Positions 1 to 7,784 of a stretch of DNA of 64,000 nt are shown one piece after another (the stretch's first letter is position 1; each line of letters starts with the position of its first letter). This DNA comes from Nocardia australiensis (GTDB lineage: Bacteria > Actinomycetota > Actinomycetes > Mycobacteriales > Mycobacteriaceae). A model generated the notes under the pieces. That model was not told the origin of the DNA, searched no databases, and was given only the letters and a program-made list of their open reading frames with translations. The stretch is from NCBI RefSeq assembly GCF_020733705.1, contig NZ_JAJFZM010000007.1:1-64000 (forward strand), written 5' to 3'. The translations under genes were made by a program, and so were the position numbers.

Positions 1-736
1 GTAGCTGGTCGTGAATTCGACGGTGGCAGTACAGGATTCCGGTGCCCGGTGACCCGAACATCTTATGTGCCGCGAAGACCGCGAAATCGGCGCCGAGCTC
101 GGTCACATCCACCGGCAGGTGCCCGCCGCTCTGGCTACAGTCGAAACACAGCAGCACCGCGGGATCGATTCTGCCGCGCAATTCCTCGAGGGTGGTGCGG
201 GCGCCGAAGACATGATGCAGATGACTGGTGGTGATCAGCCGGGTGCGGGGAGTGACCTTGGCCAGAATGTCATCGGTGTCGGCCTCGCCCGATCCGGTCA
301 CCCGATAGGGCACCAGCTCGACGCGGCGACCGAACCGGGCGAGCACTCGGCGCAGGTATTGCCAGGGGTGGATATTCGAGGCGTGATCGCTTGGGCTGTA
401 GAGAATTTCGTCACCATCGGCGAGTGTAGCCAGACCCCAGGACAGCGCGATGGCGTTGAGCCCGGCCGTGGCGCCGCCGGTGAAGACAACTTCGTCCGGA
501 TAGGCGGCGCCGATGAAGGCGGCTGTCCGGGCGCGGATGTCGGCGATCTGTCCCGTCAGCGTCGTCGCCCACGGGTATGTGCCACGACCCGCGTTCGCGG
601 TGCGCGAGCTGTGATAGCGATGAATCGTGTCGATGACCGGCAACGGCTTCTGAGTGGTCGCGGCACTGTCGAGATACACCTCGCTCGACTCGATCAGCGC
701 CGGAAAAAGTCTCCGCACGGCCGCAGGCGTCGACAT
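1..736 (-). CDS. Class V aminotransferase, cysteine desulfurase-like (3' end outside window)
   Basis: About 245 residues of a PLP-dependent fold type I enzyme are visible; the C-terminus lies beyond the left edge. Landmarks in order are an N-terminal YLDSAATTQKP, a TGGATAGLNAIA segment that binds the PLP phosphate, SHLHHVFG, FDCSQSGGHL (Asp and Gln that contact PLP) and AAHKMFGSPGTGILY, whose lysine near residue 225 should form the Schiff base. This order matches SufS/CsdA cysteine desulfurases, which move sulfur from cysteine; the catalytic-cysteine loop would be in the missing part. No suf or isc partners lie beside it, so another class V role (selenocysteine lyase, kynureninase-like) is possible. 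ATG 736 fits SufS numbering; the frame stays open upstream to a GTG. Confidence 0.85.
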   Translation of the reverse strand, partial: MSTPAAVRRLFPALIESSEVYLDSAATTQKPLPVIDTIHRYHSSRTANAGRGTYPWATTLTGQIADIRARTAAFIGAAYPDEVVFTGGATAGLNAIALSWGLATLADGDEILYSPSDHASNIHPWQYLRRVLARFGRRVELVPYRVTGSGEADTDDILAKVTPRTRLITTSHLHHVFGARTTLEELRGRIDPAVLLCFDCSQSGGHLPVDVTELGADFAVFAAHKMFGSPGTGILYCHRRIHDQL

Positions 737-953
737 CGCCGGGATCGGTGCCGTCGATCGGGCGGTCGGCGGCTCGCGGAGGTGCGACCCGGACGCTGGT
801 GAACGCAACGTGCCGCCCCCTTCCGAGACGCGCTGGACCTGACCAACGATACGCACTTTGCGTACGATGGTCGAAGGTTATCGTAGACAACGCCTTTCGT
901 GCGGTCTCGCGCCGAACGCGGTGCCGGAAGAACCCGGAGCGATCGACTCTTTT

Positions 954-1388
954 TCAGTACTTGCCCTGTAAGTACTCCACGAGATGCTGGCGCTCGGTGG
1001 CGAGTTCGGAGATCGCGCTCTTGACCACGTCCCCGATGCTGACGATGCCGATCAACCGGCCCTCGTGTACCACCGGCAGGTGCCGGACGCGGTGTTCGGT
1101 CATGGTGGTCCGCAATCCGTCGACCCGGTCGCCGGGTGCGCAGGTGCGCACATCCGCGGTCATGATCTCCGATACCGGGGTGTCCAGCAGGTCGGCACCG
1201 CGCGCGTGCAGGCTGCGCACGACATCGCGCTCGGAGACGATGCCTGCGATCGTGGCGCCGTCGGCGGACACGACAACGGCGCCGATATTGTGTTCGGCGA
1301 GCGTTCCCAGCAGGCTTCGCACCGTGGTCTCGGGCGGCACCGTTGTTACGTCGCTGCCTTTCCTGTGCAAGATCTCAGCTATTCGCAT
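954..1388 (-). CDS. CBS-domain protein
   Basis: A 144-residue protein made of two CBS motifs (about residues 5-60 and 72-140), as in stand-alone CBS proteins such as mycobacterial hypoxic response protein 1. Recognisable signatures are NIGAVVVSADGATIAGIVSERD in the first half and VRHLPVVHEGRLIGIVSIGD in the second. CBS pairs usually bind adenosyl ligands (AMP, ATP, SAM, NAD) and act as sensors; the ligand cannot be read from sequence. The start used (MRIAEIL) has GGTGAGG just upstream; a longer reading frame to 1463 lacks a better site. The 217 bases between it and the aminotransferase hold no gene I can support. Confidence 0.85.
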   Translation of the reverse strand: MRIAEILHRKGSDVTTVPPETTVRSLLGTLAEHNIGAVVVSADGATIAGIVSERDVVRSLHARGADLLDTPVSEIMTADVRTCAPGDRVDGLRTTMTEHRVRHLPVVHEGRLIGIVSIGDVVKSAISELATERQHLVEYLQGKY

Positions 1389-1484
1389 AACCTCACCATC
1401 CAGACGTCGAGCCCGTGTCAAGGATCCCTCGTTTGTGGCCGCGTGACCAGCACGAATCCGCATCGGGTTGCGGCGGGAGCACGA

Positions 1485-2744
1485 TCAGAGCCGGTGCGCG
1501 ACGCTGCGGTCGAGGTCGCGGGCCAGCAATGCGATGGCGGCCTGCGAGATACCGGCCGAGGTGGCCAGATCGATCGTGGTCAACTGGGCGATGCGGCGCA
1601 GTCGATAGTCGACGGTATTCGGATGGACATGCAGCTGTCGCGCCGTGAGCTGGCGATTCATATCGTTGCTCAGGTAGGCGCGCATGGTGTCGAACAGTTC
1701 GGCGTGCGCGTCGAGGGGATCCAGAATGGTGGCGAGGCGACGCGTCGCGGGGCCGTCTCGGGTGATCTGGTACTCCACGGCGAGGTCGGCCATCTCGTAC
1801 AGGCCGGGTGCTCGCCCGCCGACCCGCACCAGATTGAGCAATTCGTGCGCCTGGTCGGCGGACTCGGGAATCCGATCGGTGGGGCCTGCGACCAGTGTGG
1901 CGGTGAGCGGTACGTCGGCCGCCGCGGCAAGTAGCTCGAGCACCTCGCTGCTCAGCGCCGTCGCATCGTCATCGACCGGGATGAGCAGGGTGCCGCCCTT
2001 CGTACTGAGCAATGCCAGTGCGCCCGTGTCGAACACGGTGGCCAGCTCCGATTGCAGCCTGCGAAGCTTGCGCCGAGCGGCGACGTTCGTGTCGACCCGC
2101 GCGTTGCGCTCATCCGCATGCTCCGGAATCGACAGCGCCACAACCTGATACGACTCGGCGATCGGAATTCCGGTCTGCCGGGCCAGTGTCGAGCTGCCTC
2201 GTCCGCTCAATAGGGTCGATGCCAATGTCTGTGCGGCGGTTTGATGTTCGCGAGCCACCAGATGTTGTTCATCGACATAGGCATCCGACACTGCCGCGGT
2301 AATCACCTCCAGCAACTCGAGCATCAAATCGGTCGCGACCAGCAGTTGATCGACGTCCTCGGCCCGCGCCCGCGCCGTGACCAATCCGAACGCTATACGT
2401 AGCCCCTCGTGGTAGGCACGCAGAATGGTGCTGAGCGGGACCGCCTCACGTGCCCATTGGGCCGCGGCTTCGCGGACCTCGTCGAGTTGCTCGTCGGCGG
2501 GAACCGCACGGCGGTCGAACATTTGGGCCGCGAGCGCGAGGCAACCGCGGGTCAACGTGGTGACATCACCACACAACTGTTCCCCGGGGAGCGTCCGGCA
2601 CGGCGCCAAGCAGGTGCCGAAATAACCGACCATCCGCGCGGCCACGCGATCGGTGTTCCGCAACGGAACCGACGCCGGTTGCCCGCCGATCTCCAACGCC
2701 GCGTCGGGCGTGCCGAGGGACAGGTCCAGCGCGGAGAAGTTCAT
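1485..2744 (-). CDS. PucR/CdaR-family transcriptional regulator
   Basis: A 419-residue protein with the layout of actinobacterial PucR-type regulators: an N-terminal helical sensor region (to about residue 160), a central GGDEF-like fold beginning near the TLLSGRG segment, and a C-terminal PucR helix-turn-helix. The last contains LTARQLHVHPNTVDYRLRRI, the typical recognition helix. The family controls purine, amino-acid and sugar-acid catabolism and often acts on neighbours; none of the adjacent genes suggests a substrate, so the target is unknown. It is full length and intact. It is read in the same direction as the CBS gene, 96 bases upstream of it, but shared transcription is only a guess. 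Confidence 0.85.
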   Translation of the reverse strand: MNFSALDLSLGTPDAALEIGGQPASVPLRNTDRVAARMVGYFGTCLAPCRTLPGEQLCGDVTTLTRGCLALAAQMFDRRAVPADEQLDEVREAAAQWAREAVPLSTILRAYHEGLRIAFGLVTARARAEDVDQLLVATDLMLELLEVITAAVSDAYVDEQHLVAREHQTAAQTLASTLLSGRGSSTLARQTGIPIAESYQVVALSIPEHADERNARVDTNVAARRKLRRLQSELATVFDTGALALLSTKGGTLLIPVDDDATALSSEVLELLAAAADVPLTATLVAGPTDRIPESADQAHELLNLVRVGGRAPGLYEMADLAVEYQITRDGPATRRLATILDPLDAHAELFDTMRAYLSNDMNRQLTARQLHVHPNTVDYRLRRIAQLTTIDLATSAGISQAAIALLARDLDRSVAHRL

Positions 2745-2849
2745 ACGTCACTCCAGTACCACGTCGGGCATACATGGAACTGAGCCCGAATTGTGGGCAT
2801 CACTGTACGAAAGCGTGACGATCGCGGGGGTGCAATCAGTGAGATCGGG

Positions 2850-3086
2850 CTATTCGTCGTCGAGCCCGGCCGAGAGAAATGCGGCGGCGGCGAGCCATTG
2901 CCGACATCGCGGCCCGTGTACCTCGTGCACATGCAGGATTTCGCGAGCCTGGCGGTAGGTGAGGCCGAGCGGGTCAGCGCCGCAGTCCGATCCGGGTAAT
3001 CGTGCGGCGGACCTCGCGCGCAGAGAATCGATCCCCGTGCCACCGGCGATCGAGACCCGGTGGGGAGTTCGGAATGGCTGGCTCAT
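2850..3086 (-). CDS. Small actinobacterial protein of unknown function
   Basis: A 78-residue protein beginning MSQPFRTPHRVS, with a GAGGGG ribosome site 8 bases upstream of ATG 3086. The C-terminal half is a predicted helical segment (LGLTYRQAREILHVHEVH, then RCRQWLAAAAFLS) with no catalytic motif I recognise. It is probably one of the small lineage-specific genes scattered through Nocardia genomes. About 107 bases upstream lies a palindrome (3193-3210) that recurs before the DUF397 gene at 4420, so it may be controlled by the same regulator. Function unknown. Confidence 0.5.
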   Translation of the reverse strand: MSQPFRTPHRVSIAGGTGIDSLRARSAARLPGSDCGADPLGLTYRQAREILHVHEVHGPRCRQWLAAAAFLSAGLDDE

Positions 3087-3192
3087 CGACCGCCCCTCGC
3101 GTGTGCGTTTAGGAGGTTGAGTGTGGCGACGCCGGCACGAACTCCCCGCGTACCTCCTGGATTCTCGGTCGAGTTTAAGCCCGTGTTGCTTA

Positions 3193-3210
3193 CAGATGCA
3201 AGTACATCTG
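3193..3210. promoter_or_regulatory. Palindromic operator candidate (copy 1)
   Basis: CAGATGCAAGTACATCTG is an inverted repeat (CAGATG / CATCTG). A near-identical stretch starts at 4340: 19 of 22 bases match over CAGATGCAAGyACATyTGCrCG. It lies upstream of the small gene at 2850-3086. Two copies around one regulatory cluster suggest a shared operator, perhaps for the XRE protein at 4728. Confidence 0.5.
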
Positions 3211-3296
3211 CACGAACGACCAACAGCAAAAGCACCGGCGGCTATCGGCCGCTTCGCCGACGACCGCCGGTGCGTCACTTACGCTTTCGGGATTTC

Positions 3297-4094
3297 TCAG
3301 GGTTTGCGCGCGACGGCCCCGTACGCGGAGATGGGCTGGATATCGCCCACCTCGACATCGTTGTGGCGCCACTGCGTGATAGAGGTGAAGCCGGGTTCCA
3401 CCAGTTCGAGGCCGTCGAAGACGGCACGAATCTCGGCCTGGGGGCGTGGCACGTAGGGAGCGCCACCGGTGCCGGTGTAGTTCTCACACAGCGTGACGTA
3501 GGCCTGGCTGTCGTCGGTTCCGTCCCACATCACCAGGTAACTGCCCGAGGGCACCGCGTCGAGTACCGTGCGCACGATGCGTAGCAAATCCTCGTAGGTC
3601 TTGGCGTGCCCGAGCACGCCCATGAACATCACGCCGATCGGCTTGTTGAAGTTCAGCACGTTCCTGGCGTCGGAGATGATCTGCTCGGGGTCATGGTAAT
3701 CGGATTCGATATAGGTGGTGACGCCCTCGTCCGAGGTGCTGGTCAGTAGCGCCCTCGCGTGGGTGAGGACCAGCGGATCGTTGTCGACGTAGACGACCCT
3801 CGATTCGGGAACAACTCCCTGGGCGACCTCGTGGGTGTTCTGCATCGTCGGCAGGCCGGTGCCGATATCGAGGAATTGGTCGATGCCTGCCTCGCCCGCC
3901 AGGTAGCGCACGGCACGGATCAGGAACTGACGTGACTGCACCGCCATGGTTCCGATGTCGGGGTCGACCTCTTTACCGGCTTCGCCGGCGATTCGATCGA
4001 TTTCGTAGTAGTCCTTGCCGCCCATCCAGTAATTCCAGATTCTCGCCGAATGTGGAATGTCGGTCCGAATGAGTGGGCTGTGGTCGTTGGGCAT
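3297..4094 (-). CDS. SAM-dependent methyltransferase, DUF574 family
   Basis: A 265-residue protein of the actinobacterial S-adenosyl methyltransferase family (Pfam Methyltransf_19, DUF574). Family signatures are the N-terminal HSARIWNYWMGGKDYYEIDR, the SAM-binding FLDIGTGLPT, the acidic VVYVDNDP strand end, and a late GVMFMGVLGH segment. The substrate of this large family is unknown. ATG 4094 was chosen because GAGGAG lies 9 bases upstream; a longer start at 4118 would absorb that site. It is divergent from the DUF397 / XRE pair, and the intergenic region carries a strong palindrome, so the three genes probably form one regulatory unit. Confidence 0.88.
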   Translation of the reverse strand: MPNDHSPLIRTDIPHSARIWNYWMGGKDYYEIDRIAGEAGKEVDPDIGTMAVQSRQFLIRAVRYLAGEAGIDQFLDIGTGLPTMQNTHEVAQGVVPESRVVYVDNDPLVLTHARALLTSTSDEGVTTYIESDYHDPEQIISDARNVLNFNKPIGVMFMGVLGHAKTYEDLLRIVRTVLDAVPSGSYLVMWDGTDDSQAYVTLCENYTGTGGAPYVPRPQAEIRAVFDGLELVEPGFTSITQWRHNDVEVGDIQPISAYGAVARKP

Positions 4095-4337
4095 TGAGTT
4101 GAGCTCCTCAGCAAGCATGGCGGCACGCCGATGCGAGCTGGCGCGGCGGGTGTCGCAAGTGACTGGTGCATCCGATCTGCACTGTGACAGTACAAGATTC
4201 GCCGCTCCAGGGCGCCCGTGATCGGCGAGCCGAACATGCTTTCTCGGTGGCTGGATGCGGGTTGTCCAGCAGCGTACCGACGGGTCCGAATTTGTGGGCG
4301 CGGACGGTTGAAGTTCGTGCTATCGTCCAAATGTCGG

Positions 4338-4371
4338 TGCAGATGCAAGCACATTTGCGCGTGCATCTGCA
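4338..4371. promoter_or_regulatory. Palindromic operator candidate (copy 2)
   Basis: Two perfect 10-base arms, TGCAGATGCA (4338-4347) and TGCATCTGCA (4362-4371), are separated by 14 bases that contain a further half-site like ACATTTGC. It lies 49 bases before the DUF397 start, within the roughly 325-base divergent region facing the methyltransferase, and its left half matches the element at 3193. This is a good candidate binding site for the XRE-DUF5753 regulator encoded next door. Confidence 0.6.
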
Positions 4372-4419
4372 AGAACTGGATCGAGTTGATCGGCTGTCGT
4401 AACCGAGGAGTGTGCGGAA

Positions 4420-4641
4420 ATGTCGAATACGTCGACGAACATGATCGATGGAAGCTGGCGCAAGAGCTCGTTCAGCAATCCGAGCGGCAACTGCGTCGAG
4501 GTAGCCGAAGCGACCGATGGCTTAGTGGCCGTGCGGAACTCGCGTGACCCCGAGGGTGGGGTGCTCTTCTATACACGCCCGGAGATCGACGCGTTCGTTC
4601 GCGGCGCGAAGGCCGGAGAGTTCGACGATCTGACTAGCTGA
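4420..4641 (+). CDS. DUF397 protein
   Basis: A 73-residue DUF397 protein. The diagnostic pattern is present: GSWRKSSFSNPSGNCVEVAE at the start, then VAVRNSRDPEGGVLFYT and EIDAFVRGAKAGEFDDL. In Streptomyces and relatives these small proteins pair with XRE-DUF5753 regulators and are thought to antagonise them (the Scr1/Scr2 type). Here the partner begins 87 bases downstream in the same direction, which fits. ATG follows CCGAGGAG at normal spacing. Confidence 0.9.
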   Translation: MSNTSTNMIDGSWRKSSFSNPSGNCVEVAEATDGLVAVRNSRDPEGGVLFYTRPEIDAFVRGAKAGEFDDLTS

Positions 4642-4727
4642 GCGGTAGCATGGGCGATCGGCGCGGTGTGTTTCGTGCGGATGTTTGTGACACACTGTAG
4701 TCAAACCCGAGTATCGGAGATGACTTC

Positions 4728-5615
4728 ATGATCGCAGAACCCGATGACGACGGTCGTGTGCAATCGGTTGTCGCAGAACGTGGTCCAACTGTGCTGCGGA
4801 TCGCCCTGGGTGGACAACTACGCAAGCTCCGGGATCAGGCGAAAATTACCCGGGAGGCTGCCGGCGACCACATCCGTGGTTCGCACGCCAAGATCAGTCG
4901 GCTGGAGCTGGGTCGCACCGGCTTCAAAGAGCGTGACATTCGGGACCTGCTGACCCTATACGGCGTCGGCGATCCCGAAGAGCGGGAACGCTTCCTGGAC
5001 CTCGCCAGGCAGGCGAACGAGCCAGGCTGGTGGCATCGGTACAACGATTTGCTGCCATCCTGGTTCAGCACCTATCTCGGTTTGGAGCAGGCGGCCCACA
5101 AGATTCGTACCTATGAGGCGAATCTGATTCCCGGCCTGTTGCAGACACCCGAATACACAAGGGCCGTGGTATCTCTCGGCTATGAGGACGCGGATATGGA
5201 TCGCCGCGTTCAGGTTCGGCAGCGCAGGCAGGATATTCTGCACCGTTCGGATCCGCCGGTGGTGTGGGCCGTGATCGACGAGGCCGCCCTCCATCGTCCG
5301 GTCGGCGGTGCGGAAGTGCAGCGCGCTCAGATGCAGCACATCATCGACCTCGCCGCATTGCCGAACGTCACTATTCAGGTATTGCCGTATTCGGCGGGGG
5401 AGCACGCGGCGGCGGGTAGCTCGTTCAGCATTCTGCGTTTCGCCGAGCCGGAACTCCCCGACATCGTCTACCTCGAACACCTCACCAGCGCACTGTATCT
5501 GGAGCGCCGCCAGGATCTGGCAATGTACCTGTCGGTCATGGACCGCCTCAGCGTCCAGGCCGAGCGCCCTAAGCGCTCCCTGGAAATCCTTGCGGAATAC
5601 GCCGCGGCCCCATAG
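4728..5615 (+). CDS. XRE-family regulator with DUF5753 domain
   Basis: A 295-residue protein: a Cro/CI helix-turn-helix at about residues 25-85 (LRKLRDQAKITREAAGDHI, then HAKISRLELGR) followed by the DUF5753 ligand domain (from about 110; WFSTYLGLEQAA, then RTYEANLIPGLLQTPEYTR). The architecture is typical of actinobacterial regulators paired with DUF397 proteins, often controlling development or small-molecule genes. It is full length and intact, with GAG-rich spacing before ATG 4728. The pair plus the divergent methyltransferase and two copies of a palindrome suggest local autoregulation; targets beyond that are unknown. Confidence 0.9.
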   Translation: MIAEPDDDGRVQSVVAERGPTVLRIALGGQLRKLRDQAKITREAAGDHIRGSHAKISRLELGRTGFKERDIRDLLTLYGVGDPEERERFLDLARQANEPGWWHRYNDLLPSWFSTYLGLEQAAHKIRTYEANLIPGLLQTPEYTRAVVSLGYEDADMDRRVQVRQRRQDILHRSDPPVVWAVIDEAALHRPVGGAEVQRAQMQHIIDLAALPNVTIQVLPYSAGEHAAAGSSFSILRFAEPELPDIVYLEHLTSALYLERRQDLAMYLSVMDRLSVQAERPKRSLEILAEYAAAP

Positions 5616-5769
5616 CCTCCGACCGCACAGATTCAAAGCGAGCCCCGACTAATCTTGGGGCTTGCTTTTCGTCAATGACTCTTTCTTCAACGCCGGCGCA
5701 TGAACGCCCTTGCGCACCAACAGCTTGCCGAAGAACAGCAGCAACGGATTTCGTAAGAACATGGTTAAC

Positions 5770-6320
5770 TCCATCGGTCGAGGATGCTGGCGGCGGCGGT
5801 GGTGTGTTCTGGTAGTAACCGGCCCCATTGTTCGAAGGACGAGTGCGATGTGATGGCCAGTGAGCGGCGTTCGTAGGCTGCTGCGACGAACCGGAATGTA
5901 GTTGGGTGCCGGTGTCATCGAGCGGGGCAAAACCGATTCGTCGACAATCACGAGGTCTGCCCGCAGTGTCGTGTCGATGATTTTGCCGACGGTGTTGTCG
6001 GCCATCCCGCGGTAGAGGGTGTCGATCAGGTGGGCGGCGGTGAAGTAGCGGACTCGGTGCCCGTCGGTGATGGCGGCGTGGCCGAGCCCGATCAGGGTGC
6101 GACTTTTGCCTGTTCTGGGTGGCTCGATCAGTGCGAGATTGTGTTGCGCGCGAACACATTCCAGGCCCGAGAGGTAGTCGAAGGTGGCTTGTGGGATGGG
6201 CGAGGCCGACATCTTGCGGCGCACTGTTGCGAGCTCGAGCCGCCGCAACCCTGCGTCGAGATCGGACGGGAGTTCCGGAACAGATGTAGGTGCAACGGTT
6301 TTCGATCGTGTGGTGGTCAT
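5770..6320 (-). pseudogene. IstB-type transposition helper ATPase, decayed (IS21 copy 1)
   Basis: It starts MTTTRSK at 6320 and carries IstB landmarks: LRRLELATVRRKM, FDYLSGLECVRAQHNLALI, a Walker A region in which the usual GPPGTGKS reads EPPRTGKS, then VRYFTAAHLIDTLYRG and LVIVDE. After the Walker B strand the frame breaks twice: GFAPLDDTGTQ is in a second frame and FRFVAAAYERRSLAITS in a third. The C-terminus is lost near 5780. IstB loads the IstA transposase on target DNA; this copy cannot be functional. The next 130 bases leftward show no gene. Confidence 0.8.
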
Positions 6321-6339
6321 GAGGCGCTCCCGTCGTGGC

Positions 6340-7010
6340 TGATTTTGTAGGCGTTCAGGCAGCGGGTCGGTGCGGTGGGCAGATCCAGCACCAGTGCGTC
6401 GCCGGCTGGACGTGGTTGTGACACCGGTGGCCGGTTCGAGCACCAGCAGGGCGCCGCAGTCGATGACGATGGTGACCGTGGCCCTGATCAGGGCGGTTGG
6501 GCACCGAGTAGCGGGCCGACCCGTAACGGATACAGGAGCCGGTCGACCTTGCGCGTCACCGTTGGTGCACCGATCTCGAGCCGCAGAGAAGGCAACGGCG
6601 CCAACAGTTCCCGCTCGGTAGCCAGGCGTTGATCGGGGACCGCGCAGATCTCCGAATGCACCAACGCGTTGACTTCCACACCATGTTTCCGACGCCGTGT
6701 TCGCTGCGCACAGGTCCACCGCCCGGCCGGTCATCGCCGTCGCGGTCAGCAACGGCACCGCCATATCACGCTGGGCATAACCGCACAGGTTCTCCACGAT
6801 GCCCTTGGACTGCGGGTCGTTGGCGTGACACCAATCCGGTGAGAACCCGTAATGCGTTGCGAATCGGACATATTCAGGCGTCGGGACGACCACGTTCGCG
6901 ACGACTCCACCCTTCAAACAACCCATCCGATCCGCCAGCACCCGTTTCGGGACGCCCCGATCGCGGTGAACGCCTCGGCGATCATGGCCAGAGTGGTCGA
7001 CTGCTTCTGA
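6340..7010 (-). pseudogene. IstA-type transposase, 3' half, decayed (IS21 copy 1)
   Basis: It shows the core of an IS21 transposase: FATHYGFSPDWCHANDPQSKGIVENLCGYAQRDM contains the last catalytic residues (N, then E of the DDE triad), followed in another frame by EVNALVHSEICAVPDQRLATERELLAPLPSL and, back again, TVTIVIDCGALLVLEPATG. At least two frame changes are needed and the N-terminal half is absent. It lies directly upstream of the istB remnant in the same direction, as in intact IS21 elements, so both come from one insertion. Confidence 0.75.
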
Positions 7011-7055
7011 TCGGAGGCGAATGCGATACCCGATCGGAGCGCAACATAGAGTTGG

Positions 7056-7448
7056 GTGTTGCGGCAAAATGTCACCATTTCAAATGCGAACAGCGAGTGG
7101 ACGATCCGTGCCGACGGGAGCCCGGATGAGTTGCTCGAATTGCTGGATTGGTTCGGTCACGATGATGCCCTGCGCGGTCATGTACGCCCTGTGCCCGCGC
7201 GCATCGGGGCCGGGCAGATGGGCGGCGGCCCGTACGAGGTACTGGCCGTAGCCCTCGGCGCGGGAGGCCTGGTGTCGGCGCTGACGCAGTCGCTGACGAC
7301 GTGGCTGACCCACCGTCGCTCCGACATCAAACTCACTCTCACCCGCGGAGACGGCACCGCGGTCATGATCGATGCCAGCCGGGTCAAATCCCCGGAGGTT
7401 CTTCGTGAACTGCGAGACCTGCTGGATCCGCCGGAAAACGGACTGTGA
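7056..7448 (+). CDS. Effector-associated constant component EACC1-like protein
   Basis: A 130-residue protein matching the EACC1 family: VTISNANSEWTIRADG at the start, LDWFGHDDALRG, then GGGPYEVLAVALGAGGLVSA followed by a short hydrophobic helix, LTTWLTHRRSDIKLTLTRGD, and a helical tail ending LRELRDLLDPPE. EACC1 was named (Aravind group) as a constant small partner of actinobacterial conflict systems that pair it with caspase- or trypsin-like effectors; its biochemical role is unknown. The next gene overlaps it by four bases (GTGA) and is caspase-like, exactly that arrangement. The GTG start is uncertain because an IS21 remnant abuts it. Confidence 0.75.
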   Translation: MLRQNVTISNANSEWTIRADGSPDELLELLDWFGHDDALRGHVRPVPARIGAGQMGGGPYEVLAVALGAGGLVSALTQSLTTWLTHRRSDIKLTLTRGDGTAVMIDASRVKSPEVLRELRDLLDPPENGL

Positions 7449-7660
7449 GTGAGCCTTCCGGTCTGCAGGTTTCCAGGGCTGTATTGATCGGCACGGGCCG
7501 CTACGGTCATCACGACTTGGGACCGATTCCGGCCGCCGCAGCGAATATCGCAGACCTTGCGACTGTCCTGACCGCGCCCGGCGGTGCGTTCACTGCCGAG
7601 AACTGTGTGACCATCTATGAACCGAACCAACCCAACACGGTCGGCGGCGATCAGGCAACC
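7445..7660 (+). pseudogene. Caspase-like (peptidase C14) effector, truncated after about 70 residues
   Basis: Translationally coupled to EACC1 (GTGA overlap). The first 70 residues match the beginning of a caspase fold: SRAVLIGTGRYGHHDLGPI, then AAAANIADLATVLTAPGGA and ENCVTIYEPN. The catalytic His and Cys, which would come after about residue 80, are absent because the reading frame runs into a tRNA-Arg fragment and integrase DNA. It is a broken conflict module: the protein cannot be a protease as it stands. Identity rests on the first beta-strand/helix and the EACC1 partner. Confidence 0.65.
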
Positions 7661-7671
7661 GGGCGACAGTC

Positions 7672-7714
7672 GACTTCTGATCAGAGGTTAGGGGTTCGAA
7701 TCCCTTCAGCCGCA
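7672..7714 (+). other. 3' fragment of tRNA-Arg(UCU): likely att site
   Basis: This 43-base stretch has the 3' half of a tRNA: an anticodon loop reading CTTCTGA (anticodon TCT), a variable-loop segment, a T arm GGGGTTCGAATCCC and the acceptor strand CAGCCGC plus discriminator A. No 5' half precedes it; upstream DNA is a truncated caspase-like gene. Such fragments are left where integrases recombine into tRNA 3' ends, and an integrase gene begins 71 bases away. It is not a functional tRNA gene. Confidence 0.75.
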
Positions 7715-7784
7715 CTTGTGACCAGCGGAAATGTTGGTTTGGGACGATCGGAATTCGATCCATCGACACGAAATCGACACGGTT

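Noticed and set aside
65..802. Long plus-strand frame over the aminotransferase
   Set aside because: The minus strand encodes clear PLP-enzyme motifs over the same bases; the plus frame has none.
984..1934. 316-residue plus-strand frame spanning the CBS and PucR genes
   Set aside because: It lies antisense to two recognised genes and has the composition of a high-GC shadow frame.
7672..7714. A functional tRNA gene
   Set aside because: Only the 3' half exists; no D arm or 5' acceptor strand precedes it.
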